DNA of 64,000 nt from Theobroma cacao (lineage: Eukaryota > Streptophyta > Magnoliopsida > Malvales > Malvaceae). The DNA is taken from contig NC_030858.1 of NCBI RefSeq assembly GCF_000208745.1, forward strand, positions 3,082,566 through 3,146,565. Direction: 5' to 3'. Shown here piece by piece: positions 52,198-64,000 of this stretch (the first letter of the stretch is position 1; each line of letters starts with the position of its first letter). The notes beneath the pieces are model-generated. The model ran no database searches, was not told the origin of the DNA, and was given only the letters and a program-made list of their open reading frames with translations. Position numbers and translations under genes: made by a program.

Positions 52198-53291
52198 ACT
52201 TCCCTCCGTGGCAAGGAATGACAATAAATTTTATCTATGTGTAGTTTAGTAAGTATATTTAGAGAGTATGGAAAAAAGCCTGTTTGGGGGAGAATGTTTA
52301 ATTTGGCTTCCCACAAGGTGTAATTTAGTTAGAGCAAGCATAGTTTTGTGTACTATATATAAGAAAACACAAACATGTGTAACATTAGACATTTTGTTGA
52401 GATATTTTGTCTTTAATGCTTATAAAAAGTTTGGGTTTTTGCCAATTTTTTGTTCACAATTTGGGTTCATACCTGACTGAGCCCTTTAGACAGTTACTAA
52501 CATCAAAGAAAGGACAACAAATTCCGGAATTTGATTACTAGTTGAGGGGAAGAAAAACTCTGTTTTTGTCTTGTTGATTGTTTGTACCTATATCTAACCT
52601 ATCGTTGTGGGTTGGTTTTTGGTCTATTTTGGATCTTAGTGGCCACTATCTCCATGAATTTGTGTCGCCATTTTTGTACTTTGAGAGAGTATGTAGATAG
52701 CATGGTGCCAGAAGGCAGAAGGAAAAAGATACAAAAAAGAAATGTTGCAAAATTACAAAATTTGGATCAATCAAAGTGCCTGTAATGATCTCGTCTCGGT
52801 ACTACACTCGTTTTAATGTGAGCCCCACTAAGTGTCGTTTCTTTTCTCTTTAATTTATGTCTGAAAATAATGAAACACAACTTCACTTTGGCAACTTTAA
52901 TGATCACTGTTTGATCTTTACAACGTCTTTTAAGGGCAGACTCTCACACTCCTGGACAGTTCCAAAGGTGGAAATCTGTGCTACACGAGACATTTGACAG
53001 TCTTCTTTCTCGCTCGACAAGGAAATATCACTATTTGGGTATTTATCTCTTGGTTGTTTGGGGAGTAGCTAGCTTGAAATCGACCAATCTGAACTATATT
53101 TAGACAAGGGGGAAAAGAAAACCAGAAAGATGACAATTCCACTTGTTAATCCAAGGAAAAACCTTAGTCAACATTAGGACAGAGCTGAAACTGGAGGATT
53201 TTCCTTGGATTACCAAAGGCTCTTTGGCTATAGCAGCTGAAAAAACAAGTGTGCATATACCTACAACTTTTTGATGGAAAAGAGACAAAGT
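52198..53291. other. Intergenic between P450 pseudogene and MYB-E
   Basis: No recognisable gene. The right end would hold the 3' UTR of minus-strand MYB-E. Confidence 0.5.
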
Positions 53292-54102
53292 TTAAATATA
53301 TGCAAAGTTAAACCAGGTCTCATCCATTTCCAAAAATGGACTCATCCAGTCCAAATTAAGAGGCTCCTCGCTGTGAAAATTGAAGAAGATATCACCAATG
53401 GAGCAAGATTTGGAGTCATTATCATCTCTCTTGAACGTACCTTCTTCACTTTCCTTTGGTACAGTGTCCATGTCGCTTACCTTGGAATTCTCGAGAACGG
53501 GTTCTTGCATTCTTGAACTTCTATTCTGCTTCTCATTTTGCTTTATCTTCTTGCTCAGATGAGAATTCCAATAGTTCTTGATTTCATTATCAGTTCGACC
53601 TGGTAGTCTTCCGGCAATCAAAGACCACCTAAATGATAATCAATGTGACTCAGTTATTGGATCAATTCCACAAGTCACTCTAGCTATATATAGGGAGAGA
53701 GGATTCAGATGTATGACTAGCTTACCTGTTTCCGAGCAGTTTATGAAGCCTTACTATCAAGTCCTCTTCTTGGTCTGATATGTTGCCTCTCTTTATATTG
53801 GGCCTAAGATAATTCATCCATCTCAATCTGCAGCTCTTTCCGCATCTATTCAGACCTGAAACAAAATGGAAACTATGAATCATTTTTAAGATAAAATAAA
53901 GAGGGTTTGATAAATGGCTATAAGAATGAGCTGAAGAAAAATATTTCTCAGTGAGTAAACCTGCTTTTGCTGCAACTGACTTCCACCTCTTTGGACCATG
54001 AATTTCAATGACTTGAGCAAGCTTTTGGTCTTCTTCAGCCGTCCAAGCTCCTCTATTGACTTCTTTCCTGGTGCATTTTGTGCTTATAGGAGCCTTTGGC
54101 AT
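53292..54102 (-). CDS. R2R3-MYB transcription factor, bHLH-interacting class (MYB-E)
   Basis: Exons 53961-54102, 53726-53855 and 53292-53628 (142, 130 and 337 nt), GT..AG introns at the same two positions as the other MYBs; 202 residues. The N-terminus [20 protein letters not shown] differs from the GRxPCC start of the array. R2 reads [29 protein letters not shown] in substance (W20, W40) and R3 carries the full bHLH signature ([22 protein letters not shown]). There is no TT2-type RTKA motif. The short tail is acidic and aromatic ([22 protein letters not shown]). This looks like a small MYB-bHLH-WD40 partner of a group different from TT2, perhaps nearer the WER/GL1-like or C1-like factors; I could not place it. 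The start is the only in-frame ATG before R2. A TATA-like word lies about 220 nt upstream. Confidence 0.9.
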
Positions 54103-54322
54103 CTTCTTTCCTTTCTTCCTATGTCGGCAAGTAAGCAAATCTGAATGCTAGGGGCAAAACACCACTAATTACCAGATCAGAAAGAGAAAGACAGGGGTGG
54201 TAGGGAGTTGCAATGCTAAGCTGGCGAGGGATACTTATGGTTCAGAAGGTGGTATATTGTATCAGCTCTATGCAGCTTTTCTAGCTACCTTTCCTTGGGA
54301 AGAATATTAATCCCAACTAACC

Positions 54323-54330
54323 ATTTTATA
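54323..54330 (-). promoter_or_regulatory. Possible TATA box of MYB-E
   Basis: TATAAAAT on the minus strand, about 220 nt before the start codon. The distance is long but possible with a normal leader. Confidence 0.35.
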
Positions 54331-57300
54331 AACAAGAGCTAGTATTTGGAATTTTGGAGTCTGAAAGTTTTCCAAAGATACCTAGCTGATGATTGTAGAA
54401 TAAAGATAATCTAGCATGTTAGATATTCATACACATGATTAATACTGCTCATGCTACATCCACATATCCAATGGCTGTTATTCTCCAATCAAAGACCAAG
54501 CTATATACTTTATACAATTACGACACTAATTAACCCAAATAAAATACACTACTAGTAAACAAAGACTGGCAAATGAAATACTTTAGCATGTGATGTTTAT
54601 AATTTAGTAGAGAATTGGAATTGGGGTATGATGAGAACAAGACATTAAGCCAGTTTGAGGACAGCAAGAGAGTCAAATTAGAGATGAAAACAACAGTCAA
54701 AACCATCATTATGTTACGTGAATCGTCATGCAGGGGAATATTAAAGTACACGCCAAAAGTGAGAAACATAAATAATGGTGGTGATTGGCCTAGATTCTTC
54801 TTCATCCTTGAAGGGATTACATGATGCCATTGCTCTTATAAGCACATGATCCTCTTTACCATCTGTCACACAAAGTTCTGTTTCCCTCATTATGATATTT
54901 TATTCTGTGCTCTCTTGTCTACAGAACATCTTTGCCTACGATAGGGCCAAGATACAGGGTGCGGCCCCCTTCTACTTTTAGCTTGGCAGACTATATACAG
55001 ATTTTACAGGAACCACCACTTAAAAACCTGCCAAGACTACATGAACGTGTTGGAGGGCCCATTCCAGACAATTGTGCTCAAATCGAAATGGAATTTAATA
55101 AATTTGGACATGGATCAATGAGCTTTTTCTGTTTAGTTTCTAGAGATCTATGAAATTTTAGTCAAATTAATTAAGTCTACCTCCTTCCTCACATGTCAAA
55201 GATTAATCCCACTTCATATTTATTCAGTATAAAGCATTTTATATCTGATAGAAGAGAGAGTACAAAAGGATGAAGGGGAGGTTCATCACTTAATCCTGGT
55301 AAAAGTGATGGTTTAGGGGGAAATTAAACTGAAAAATCTTAAGAGATGAAAGTGGGATTAGCAGATGATTCCAGGAACCGCACCTCAGTGGATGCATATG
55401 TTTTGGAAGAGCCTGGCCTGATGTACGTATCTTCAGATACGGGGATGCACATTACATGATTAGCCGTATGTTGGATGCAAAGCTAACAAGGCCGATATAT
55501 AGGACAAAACGCCAGTAAAACGCACTAGCTGATTCATTCAAGCCTTCTGCAATATCCCTTTTATGATCTTAGAGGTAAAAAGTGGGGGAGGTGGGGCTCC
55601 AACTCCAATTATTTCAACCCTATAGATAGATTAAACATCCATGAGGAGCTCATTGTTTAGTCGTTGGTCAGGTTGCACCCAAAAGAAAAGTCTTTCGGGC
55701 TCTTTCATCACTGGGAAACCCTTGATAGAGATTTCACCACATGCTGATCTCACTTCTCAGAACGCTTTAAGGTTCAAGGCAGCACCATTGAACAGTAATT
55801 ACGTTTTCAATTATAACTCGGACGAGGAAAATAATGGTGTTTTACTCTTTTGGATTAGTTCAACAGATTAATTCGTCCCCATCAATCATAGCTTCTGATC
55901 ATCACATGAGGCAATGATATTAAAATTTCTAAGGCCTTGTTATCCGAATTTTAATTATTAATTAGAGGCATAATATCTAACTTCAGATTTGAAAGTTAAA
56001 GAAGAAAAAACCAGATAAGGGAGCCGCTAGCTCCCACATCCCACCCATCATTACTTATATGTATATATTGGTCATGCGTGTACTAAATTACTCAATAATT
56101 AGGGTAACACACCAGTTTCTTCAGGAAACTGTGGGGGCTTACTTAAGACAAGAATCATAACAATTATCTACCTTGAAGTTTGGGAAGAAATTCTTAATCA
56201 TTTCTCGAAACCTCGATCCTATAACCATCTAATTTCAATCCAACGGTTTGTTGTAAAGTCAATTTACTTTTGGCAAAAAGAAACCAAAAAGTTTGGGAAG
56301 TTTATTTGCATTTTGATTGTCGTTTACATTTTATCAGGTGATAACATCGCCAAGTTTGTTTTTCAGCGCAAGACTAGTTAGTGTAGCAAGCTTTTCTCTT
56401 CCCTGCATAGGCCAATGATGCTAAGTTCCGTTAGCTAAGGCAGATATGGGAATATCTAAGTCCATGATAATCAAAACCCACCATTAAAAGACAAAAATTA
56501 GTTGAGAATCACTATGACTCTTTGTCAATAAGCTTCAAAAACCAGGTTTTATGTTCTTCTGCTTAACCAGGTTTACATGTAGCCAAAGGCATAGTTGACT
56601 GTATGGTATGAATTGTGACCCTTCTAAACGTCTTAAATTACTAGTAAAGATGAAAGATTCAAAGTTCATGTATACTGTCTCCCTCCCAAGACTCATTGGG
56701 AAGAAGACAAAGTTTGGTACAATTGACAAAGAAAGCAAAAAAAACCCATCTTTTCCTGAATGTGTTAGGTTCATGAAGAATGCCGGATTCTTCCCTGTCT
56801 TAAGGTTCTCTGTGTTCTTTGAAAATTGTAATGGTATACTTTCAACCCCCAAAAATTTGTAGTCTTCATAATACTAACAAGTAACAACCTCCAAAATCAC
56901 CAATCACCTCACGCTTTGTCCTGCTGGAACAAACAATTTCTCTTCCCAATTATGATTTCTTTGGTTTTTTGTCCTTTCATATCCACAAGTGTAGAAGGTG
57001 TAATCATCTCTTTCCTGGGTATTAGGAGAAGGAATAGGCCAAAAATGCTGCTACAACTAGATACTGCCAATGCCAAAATGCTCCATTCATGCCTGCTTTG
57101 AGTTGAAAATCAACGTGTAACTAGTAAAAGCACAGGGCTTTTCTTTTATAGCAGTAGGCTGTGTTCAGGTACCTTCTTCACAAGGAAGTCGTATTCTAAA
57201 CCCATTCATTTCACGTCGCTGTCCACTGACGTTGGGTATTCTTTTGCAAGCAGGGGACGGTGACTCACAAATTTGGGTTGAAATTTTGGTCATTTACCAC

Positions 57301-60300
57301 CCCATTTTGTCTTAACCTCAAATTTAATGCAGGGTTGGGGTAACATTGTACCGACGAAAAATGACACAGCCTGGCTTGTTGTTTCTACGCACCAAACTGG
57401 GAATAGAATATAGTACCTGCATTTTCGCTGCTTTGGATGGTATGGACTAGTCGGAAACTAGAAGAACAATGTCCTTAAGAAGCAAGAGAATCTGTTTTGA
57501 TAATAGCCAAAGTCCACTGTGAACAAATCTCCTAAAGAGTATATGAAGTGCTTCACCAGATAATGCCAGTTAAGGCTAAAATTTCTTTAGCAAAGTCTTC
57601 GTTTTGCAGCAAACAAATCATGGGTTTAATTCTCATGACGATGCATGTGTCTCTAATTGGTAGAGATTAGAGATATGAGATTCATATTATTCATTAATCT
57701 TGGGCTACCAACTTTATTTCTTTTCTAGCTAGTTTTTATAGTGATATTGGGATTAGATTATGATTCGATACATTGGGAGTTCGGACAAAGCATTTGTAAA
57801 TTTTAAATAATAAGCTTTAGAAAAAGAGTTTATTATCTACAAATTGTTCATTTGAACCATTTTTATATTGTTTTCAACAGTTGTAAATGCATAAAAATCA
57901 CAACAATTAACTGTTTGTGGGAATGATTAAATTCAATTTTCGTGATAAGCTCCAAAAATTATCCCATTTACGTATTTTGTAAGAATGATACAATAAGATT
58001 ACATTATCAAGGAAAAGATTACAATTACCAAATAAACTTTGTTTCAGTTGATTTGTTTGTTTTTAAGGTTTGGTTTAGGGTCTACTTGGGTTATGTCTTA
58101 CAATTGGAGGTGAAATACCAAGTTTATGGGCTAATTTATTTTGAAATTTTAGGGCTAATTTACATATCTTGGATCTAATTTGCTTAGGTTGGTAGCTGTC
58201 GATTGCTTCCGTTGGCATGATGGTCCCATTGATAATCCAGGAGCACGTGATGTTATCAATTAGCCTAAGGGATGTTCATAGAACAATTTGTAGAGAAAAT
58301 TTTGAGTTTAGGACTGAAAGCAGAGCAGTGAGTCGGATTCCAAGTAGCTCCACCGATAAGATGAAGTTCTGTATGATGAAGTTGTCTTGAGAACTGAAGT
58401 TGTAGTGTGCAATAGATGCTGATAAAAAAGAGCTGGAGAGAAGAACTTGTATAAGTTTGCTTCAATGTCTTCTTGGGCTTTTGCTTTGTTTCTGTTTTTG
58501 GGTAACATGGGGGAAGAAGGGAAGCAGTCTCTTGTTATGATGGTTCTTAGTTCTTAGTTACTCAACAGCAATTTAATTTTGACCTAATTCCAAAGAATTT
58601 ATAAAGGCTGAGGTCCTTGTCCTTGTGTCTTCTCGTGATATAGTTTTCCTCTCTTCTTGCACCCAGTGATCAAGGGCTGAATTTCTGTGAGAAGATTTTT
58701 AGCTTTCAGAATTTGACCTGCCCTTCACAGCGATAAACTTTGTATCTCTTCCATGAGTCCAAGTCTTAATTAAGGGCTTCAGAGCCATTTTTAATCACTC
58801 ATTTATTAAATGTCTATTTACTTCCCCAAGGGGAAGAAGACTAATTCTAACTGCCCTTTACTGTATGTTGCATTGAGCTGCTTCCCAGTGTGATGATGTG
58901 ACAACAATGCTTGCATTCCCAGCTGCTGCTTGATCATTTTCTACATCATCAACCTTATGATCAATTCACCTCAGCAAATGTCTGCTTATGTTCCATGAAA
59001 AACTAGCTTGTAAGTCCATGGCTAATAAAACTGCTCGTAGCTACCCGTACGAACTTCTTAATGAAACCCCAACTTGAAGCAACAAGCTAATGTATTGATT
59101 GAATTATTTCACACAGGTAGATTCACTGGACAGAGCCAGCTCAACCTCAAAACTACAGTAAATGCAGTCCGAAAATTCATGCTTGTCAAATTCAAGTATC
59201 GTTGAACAGGAAAAAATGGCATACAAGTTGAAGGTTATCCTATACTAAAAATCAGAGATCAGACGGTTCCAATTCGTCCAAACTTGAGTTTGGTGTAGAC
59301 GGTCGAAGATCTCAATGGTGGGAATACAAGTTTGCAGGTTCAACATGTTGGCATTCTTGGAGATTATTATGACTTGATTGCAAGGAGAAATTGATGGGTT
59401 GTTTCAAATCAAAAAAGCCATTCCATTTCCGGGAATATGCCCCCCATTTTTTTTTTATTAAAGTACAGAGAATAAAGCAGTCCATAAACTGAAGATGAGC
59501 CATCATGGCAAATGCTCCAAAGACTGAATAATGATAGTGGAAAGTTCAAATTCTAAATCATTGTGATCAAACACTATTGTGATTGGCTATGTCATTGGGA
59601 CCTAAGACCATAGTGGAATTTTTCCCTTTTTCTTCTCTTTTAAATTAATTTTGCAACAAGGGATAGGACAAAATCTTACTTATTTCCAGACTTGAATCAA
59701 AGATGACCCATTTGAACGCTAGATGGAGGCTTTCATTTCACTATGATAGATGGACTTATAGACTGCTCCATTTGAGACAAACTTGAAAGGGAAATAATTG
59801 TTGGCAGTGGCAATATCTGAAATTAACCATACCAAATACTCTCATCTAAAGGGAAATTATTGAATTAGAACAATTAGTACTTTTCAAGCACTCCTATCTT
59901 CAGCATAGAGAACCTGATTAGATGGGTTCTTATCCAAGCATTTCTTTTTTGCTTTTTTTTTTTTGTTGGTTGATTGTTCAAAGCAAATCCAGTTAAAACT
60001 TGGAAGGGATCTACTTTTTTTCTCCTATGTTTTGAATTCCAAGGACATGGAATAGAATGTTTGCTGAAAGATACAACAGATGGCAAAAATAAAGTTGATA
60101 ATCAAAATATTTGTTTCTAATTCAGAAAAAATTGAATTCATTCTCAGCCATGTACCAAATAGAGGGAATATTTTGTCAGAATCATAATCTGCCTAACTAG
60201 ACAACTCTAAATGTGAACTTGCATACAAGCTGTATATGTTTTGACTCTAAAGATGAGAATCGAATTTCTATTATGTGGCACAGATTTCAACCTATCCTAC

Positions 60301-62083
60301 ATTGTCTAGTTCCTCCAAGACAACAGATTCAAGGTTTTGCCAACTTATTGGTTATCTGCAATGTTCAGTTTATGTGAATGACAAATAGAATTTCAGGTAA
60401 GATATTACTTCAACCAAACATTGCAGGCACTATGGAATCAAATAGTGTTGCTGTGCCACTATGAGAAGACAATATAAGTTGAATCATATCATCATAACAA
60501 TGAATGATCAACTCGAAGGAAAAAGCAAATAGTCAGCTACTCTTTTCTTTTGCTAGAATCCATGCAATCAGGGAAGAATTTATCCAAATTAATAGCTCAA
60601 ACACATCTGAAATCCGATTGTAAACCTATATAATTAAGTAAACGTGGAAACTAATGACTTTGCATCGTATGAGATAATTGGATTATACTCCATCCAGTCA
60701 ATATAGGCATCATAAAAAAGCAGAAGTGCATCACCATTCTTCAGCATTATCTCAAGGCAAATACAAAATCAACAACAAAATGAGATAAGCTCAATTACAT
60801 GTTGACATGTGATTCTTCACAGTGAACAAAAACTACACGTGTTGAGAGGAAGCATTCGCCTTGCAAACTAATTCTTGCAGTTATGACTCTGCAGGGCGAG
60901 TTCCTATAGTAGTGCGTAAAATAATGGTGTTTAGTGTATTTCACTTGATTAACAAGTAGAAATGGTGTAAAGAGATGCAACCTGCGATAATGGAAACTGA
61001 CCAATGCGGAATTGTCAATGTTCATATTTTGGGATATTGGTCAAGTATTGATCAACCACCAAGATAACGTACCAATTGCAGCTGTATTAGACGATCAGAT
61101 AAAAGTCTAGACCATGCCAATGAACTTGACAAAGCTGATTTTTCTTCAATCTTCGGTGTTTTTCACGTGCTTCTTGAATATATGCGGCTCATGCCAATAG
61201 GCAATCAGATTTAGACTTATCAAATATATCACAAAGTCCTATAGTAGCAGCCAATGTCAATAAGTTCATGGTCAGCACTAGCCACAGGCTTTCTGAAGCT
61301 ACAGCATCGACGCACATGCTTTTCCTGCACCCTCTTTTTTCTCTCAAAACCCGAATGAAATTCCAAGGTCCAATTGACATCCATGCAAACAAATCTCTGC
61401 ATTAATGACAGAAGATTCATATCAAGCCTTTCCTGTTTACATGATACGGAAGGATTTGGAAGTATTATACAACAAGCTTATGTAAGCATCAAATCGTGTC
61501 AAGACAGGATTGCTCGAGCTCCCCTGATTATTATTTCTTTTTTCCTTCCAAGCAATTGCCTCTGGCCATTTGCTAAAGCCCGTACGCTTGTAAGTTCTCA
61601 CCCATAATTATCAGTTATTTGACAATACATCATAATAGTAAAACGAGTAAATTAAATTTGGCATTTCCCAACCCCAAGTAGCAAAAGATATCTCGCTTGC
61701 ATTATTACAAGAAAACGCTTTTGTTTAGGACAGCAAATTATGTCTTTGCCTTATTGACCTTTTGTGGCTGTTCTCATCAAGAAAAGAGGGGGAGGGAAAA
61801 AGAATGATGTCACAAGATTCTCGGCTCCAATATTCAACTGCAAGATTCGTTGCGGCTATTCAACCTTAACTATGATGTCTAATATTGTCTAACTTCGTAA
61901 AAGATGATATCTTAACAAACAACGCTACACAAGATTGATATCCCACGAAATCTATCAGCAAATGTGGTCAAAATTCAACAGATATAAAATTCTTTAGGCG
62001 TGACGACCAACGCCAAATTGCATCGCACAATCATGTATATGAGAGCTACTAAAACTTGAGTTGCTCTTTCCTTTCAGAAGACC
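54331..62083. other. Intergenic, no recognisable gene
   Basis: Only short frames, none with a known motif. A TATA-like cctttataaattc on the minus strand near 58600 precedes a short minus-strand frame (58308-58508) that may be chance. No transposon ends seen. Confidence 0.45.
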
Positions 62084-62456
62084 ATGAAAACCATCTCGTT
62101 TTCAAACTGATTCATGTGGATAGCACGCCTAATCTTTGCATCACAATATCAGATTACGCACAGGAGAATATCTTTGAAACAAATGAAAGTTCCAAAAAAC
62201 ACCTACCTAAATATTCTAAAATAACCTCTTCTTTATTCAATCTATACCAATGTAAGAGACGAAATTTCTTCATCAAAATCATATGGGAAGGTAGAACTGG
62301 AGCACGTTTTCTTCTGAGATAAAGTATAAAATCATCTCGTTTTCAAATCGATTTGCATGGCATCATGCCTAATCTTTCTTTGCATCAGGATATACATATC
62401 ACAGATTGTACGCAAGAGAGAAGATCTTTAAGGCTAATATAAAGTTGCAAAAACAA
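62084..62456. repeat. Diverged direct repeat (two copies of about 130 bp)
   Basis: 62084-62215 and 62325-62456 share, in the same order, catctcgttttcaaa, gcctaatctttgcatca (with a 4-base insertion in copy 2), cagatt-acgca, agatctttgaa-like and aaaacacct/aaaacaact blocks. The two are clearly related but diverged, and about 110 bp of unrelated sequence lies between them. Origin unknown. Confidence 0.6.
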
Positions 62457-64000
62457 CTAACTTTGTCAATGCTTAATGAAGTAATTAACCGATAATAAGA
62501 TTAGAACATGTAGTATAATCTAGGTTCATTGTACAAAAATTATATATGTATATAGTAGGCTATGTTCAGACCCCCAAATCCAAAGGTGGTTTGGATAAAA
62601 TCTTCAGCAACCCAAATATTGTTAACAAAAAATTTAAAAAACATAAGTTTCTTGTAATAATCAGATGATGTGAAGAGGTAAGTTGCAGGTAAGTTACGTA
62701 GTTAATGTAATTTAATTAGAACCCTTTATTTGAACAAGTCAACATCAAAATGAAGGAACTGCGGTCCTAGATAAAACATGATAAGCAAATAAAAAAGTGC
62801 CGCCTTCGAACAAGTCTCAATCAGAAGAAGCAGTTGATAATGTAATGTGCAAGACAGGGCAAGGCAGAAAACACGCTTGTTGGAATGCTAAGTGACACTG
62901 TCAATTGAAATCACAAAATCCATTGCAAATCCGGCACAAGATTAACCCCAAGGAAAAAATATTTCAAGGGCAAAAGGGAAACAGACAAGTCTGGGTGTGG
63001 GCTCTCAAAGCAAATCAAGAGTTAAGATTACCTTTGATTTTAATAATGGGTTTGTTCGTGACTGTTACCTGTTCAAGATGTAGATGGTCACATTGAAATA
63101 AAAAGTGTTGAGCGTTTGCTTTTGCCTAAGACAGTTTCAAAAGGGAGGTTTTGTTGTAGTATAAAGGCTACCATGAGAGTGACTTAATTGTTGTTTACTT
63201 AAGTAACTAAGGTTCATGTTGGATTTATGGTGTACAAAAGCATGATTAATCACGACAATCACTCGATAAAACTTCCAACTTCATCAACAAGGTTCATGCC
63301 AACTACATTGCCTTTTGGCTTAATCATAAATAATTCCTTAAAAGGGGTGAGAATTAAGGAGATTTAAGATTCAATAATTATATTCCAACAACCTTATTTT
63401 ACAAAAAAAAAAAAAAAAAAAAGAGTTATGGGCCTAATTTCCTTTAGGAAATTTTCTTTTAAGTTGAATTTATGTATTATCAAAGAAAAAAAAAGTTGGG
63501 TTCATGATGCAAAAGGGTAAATATAAATTAACATACATATAATTATCGTCTTATTTCATGTTCGGTGTGCACTTAAAAGGAAAAAATTAGATTGCAAAGA
63601 GAATTAATCATCCTTCTAATACAAGATATATAACTCAATCCTCTCAAAAAAATAAGAGGAATATTATTAATCTCATGAGATGGATGATAAATGTTTTTAT
63701 TTCTCTTATTTTAGCCTTAAAATTTATATTCAAAGATTGACTTAGGCCTACATAATACTCTCAATCTTACATATATACCAATGGATATAGGGTAAAAATT
63801 ATTCTAACTTACTTTTAAATCTTTACGCATAACAAACTTAGAATAAGGTATTATCGACTGTAACAACCCACTACTTTATTTTATTTTATTTTAATCCCTT
63901 TGTGATTCTAGAAACAAAATAATAGTTTAAGCTTTCATATACATACGAATGATTGTTGAAAAAAAAAGAAATTAAATGTGAAGAAAATTTTGAATATAAT
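62457..64000. other. Intergenic right edge
   Basis: AT-rich, with a poly-A run (63402-63422). No gene recognised. Confidence 0.5.

Noticed and set aside
56535..56862. Overlapping frames of 105 (minus) and 84 (plus) codons
   Set aside because: Frames on opposite strands mirror each other; neither has a known motif.
58265..58508. Minus-strand short frames with an upstream TATA-like word, considered as a small peptide or miRNA precursor
   Set aside because: No known peptide signature, no convincing long hairpin, and no known miRNA recognised by eye.
1..64000. tRNA, rRNA and CRISPR content
   Set aside because: No tRNA B-box with acceptor pairing, no rRNA-like segment and no regularly spaced repeat array was found by eye; CRISPR is not expected in a plant nuclear genome.

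Overview
The window is nuclear DNA of a flowering plant, most likely a eudicot. The evidence is AT-rich intergenic DNA, multi-exon genes with GT..AG introns, plant-specific protein families (R2R3-MYB with the bHLH-binding signature, GT-2-type trihelix, DWNN/RING ligase), a Ty1/copia retroelement and a CYP72-clan cytochrome P450 relic. It comes from a draft assembly: there is a 263-base N gap near the left edge beside artificial poly-G, and a single N at 31441 inside a duplicated LTR segment. The species cannot be read from the sequence alone.

Layout. At 1.7-6.6 kb (minus) lies a complete 15-exon gene for a DWNN-RING-zinc-knuckle E3 ubiquitin ligase of the RBBP6/Mpe1/PQT3 family. From 6.6 to 14.6 kb no gene could be recognised. 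From 14.6 to 54.1 kb there is a cluster of R2R3-MYB loci: MYB-A (minus, 14.6-15.8 kb), MYB-B (plus, 24.7-25.9 kb), MYB-C (plus, 33.5-34.6 kb), a broken MYB pseudogene (plus, 38.3-39.3 kb), MYB-D (plus, 40.8-41.8 kb, with an in-frame stop after the DNA-binding domain) and a more divergent MYB-E (minus, 53.3-54.1 kb). A degenerate copia element (27.7-31.7 kb) sits between MYB-B and MYB-C. A probable solo LTR splits the MYB pseudogene. A trihelix gene (minus, 46.0-47.9 kb) and a P450 pseudogene (50.3-52.2 kb) lie between MYB-D and MYB-E. From 54.1 to 64 kb I recognise no gene.

How the genes fit together. MYB-A, -B and -C share the two MYB intron positions (exon 1 = 133 nt, exon 2 = 130 nt), the CCSKEG N-terminus, the R3 bHLH-interaction signature and a TT2-type RTKA motif after the MYB domain. 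That is the profile of proanthocyanidin/flavonoid activators of the TT2/MYBPA type, which work with bHLH and WD40 partners. MYB-D and the pseudogene are a younger, decaying pair. MYB-D as it stands would encode a short MYB that keeps DNA and bHLH binding but lacks an activation tail. The locus therefore looks like a local birth-and-death MYB array, possibly with a built-in competitive inhibitor. I saw no wholly new type of system; the most interesting items are truncated MYB-D, the MYB pseudogene with its nested solo LTR, and a GC-rich inverted-repeat island just upstream of MYB-B.
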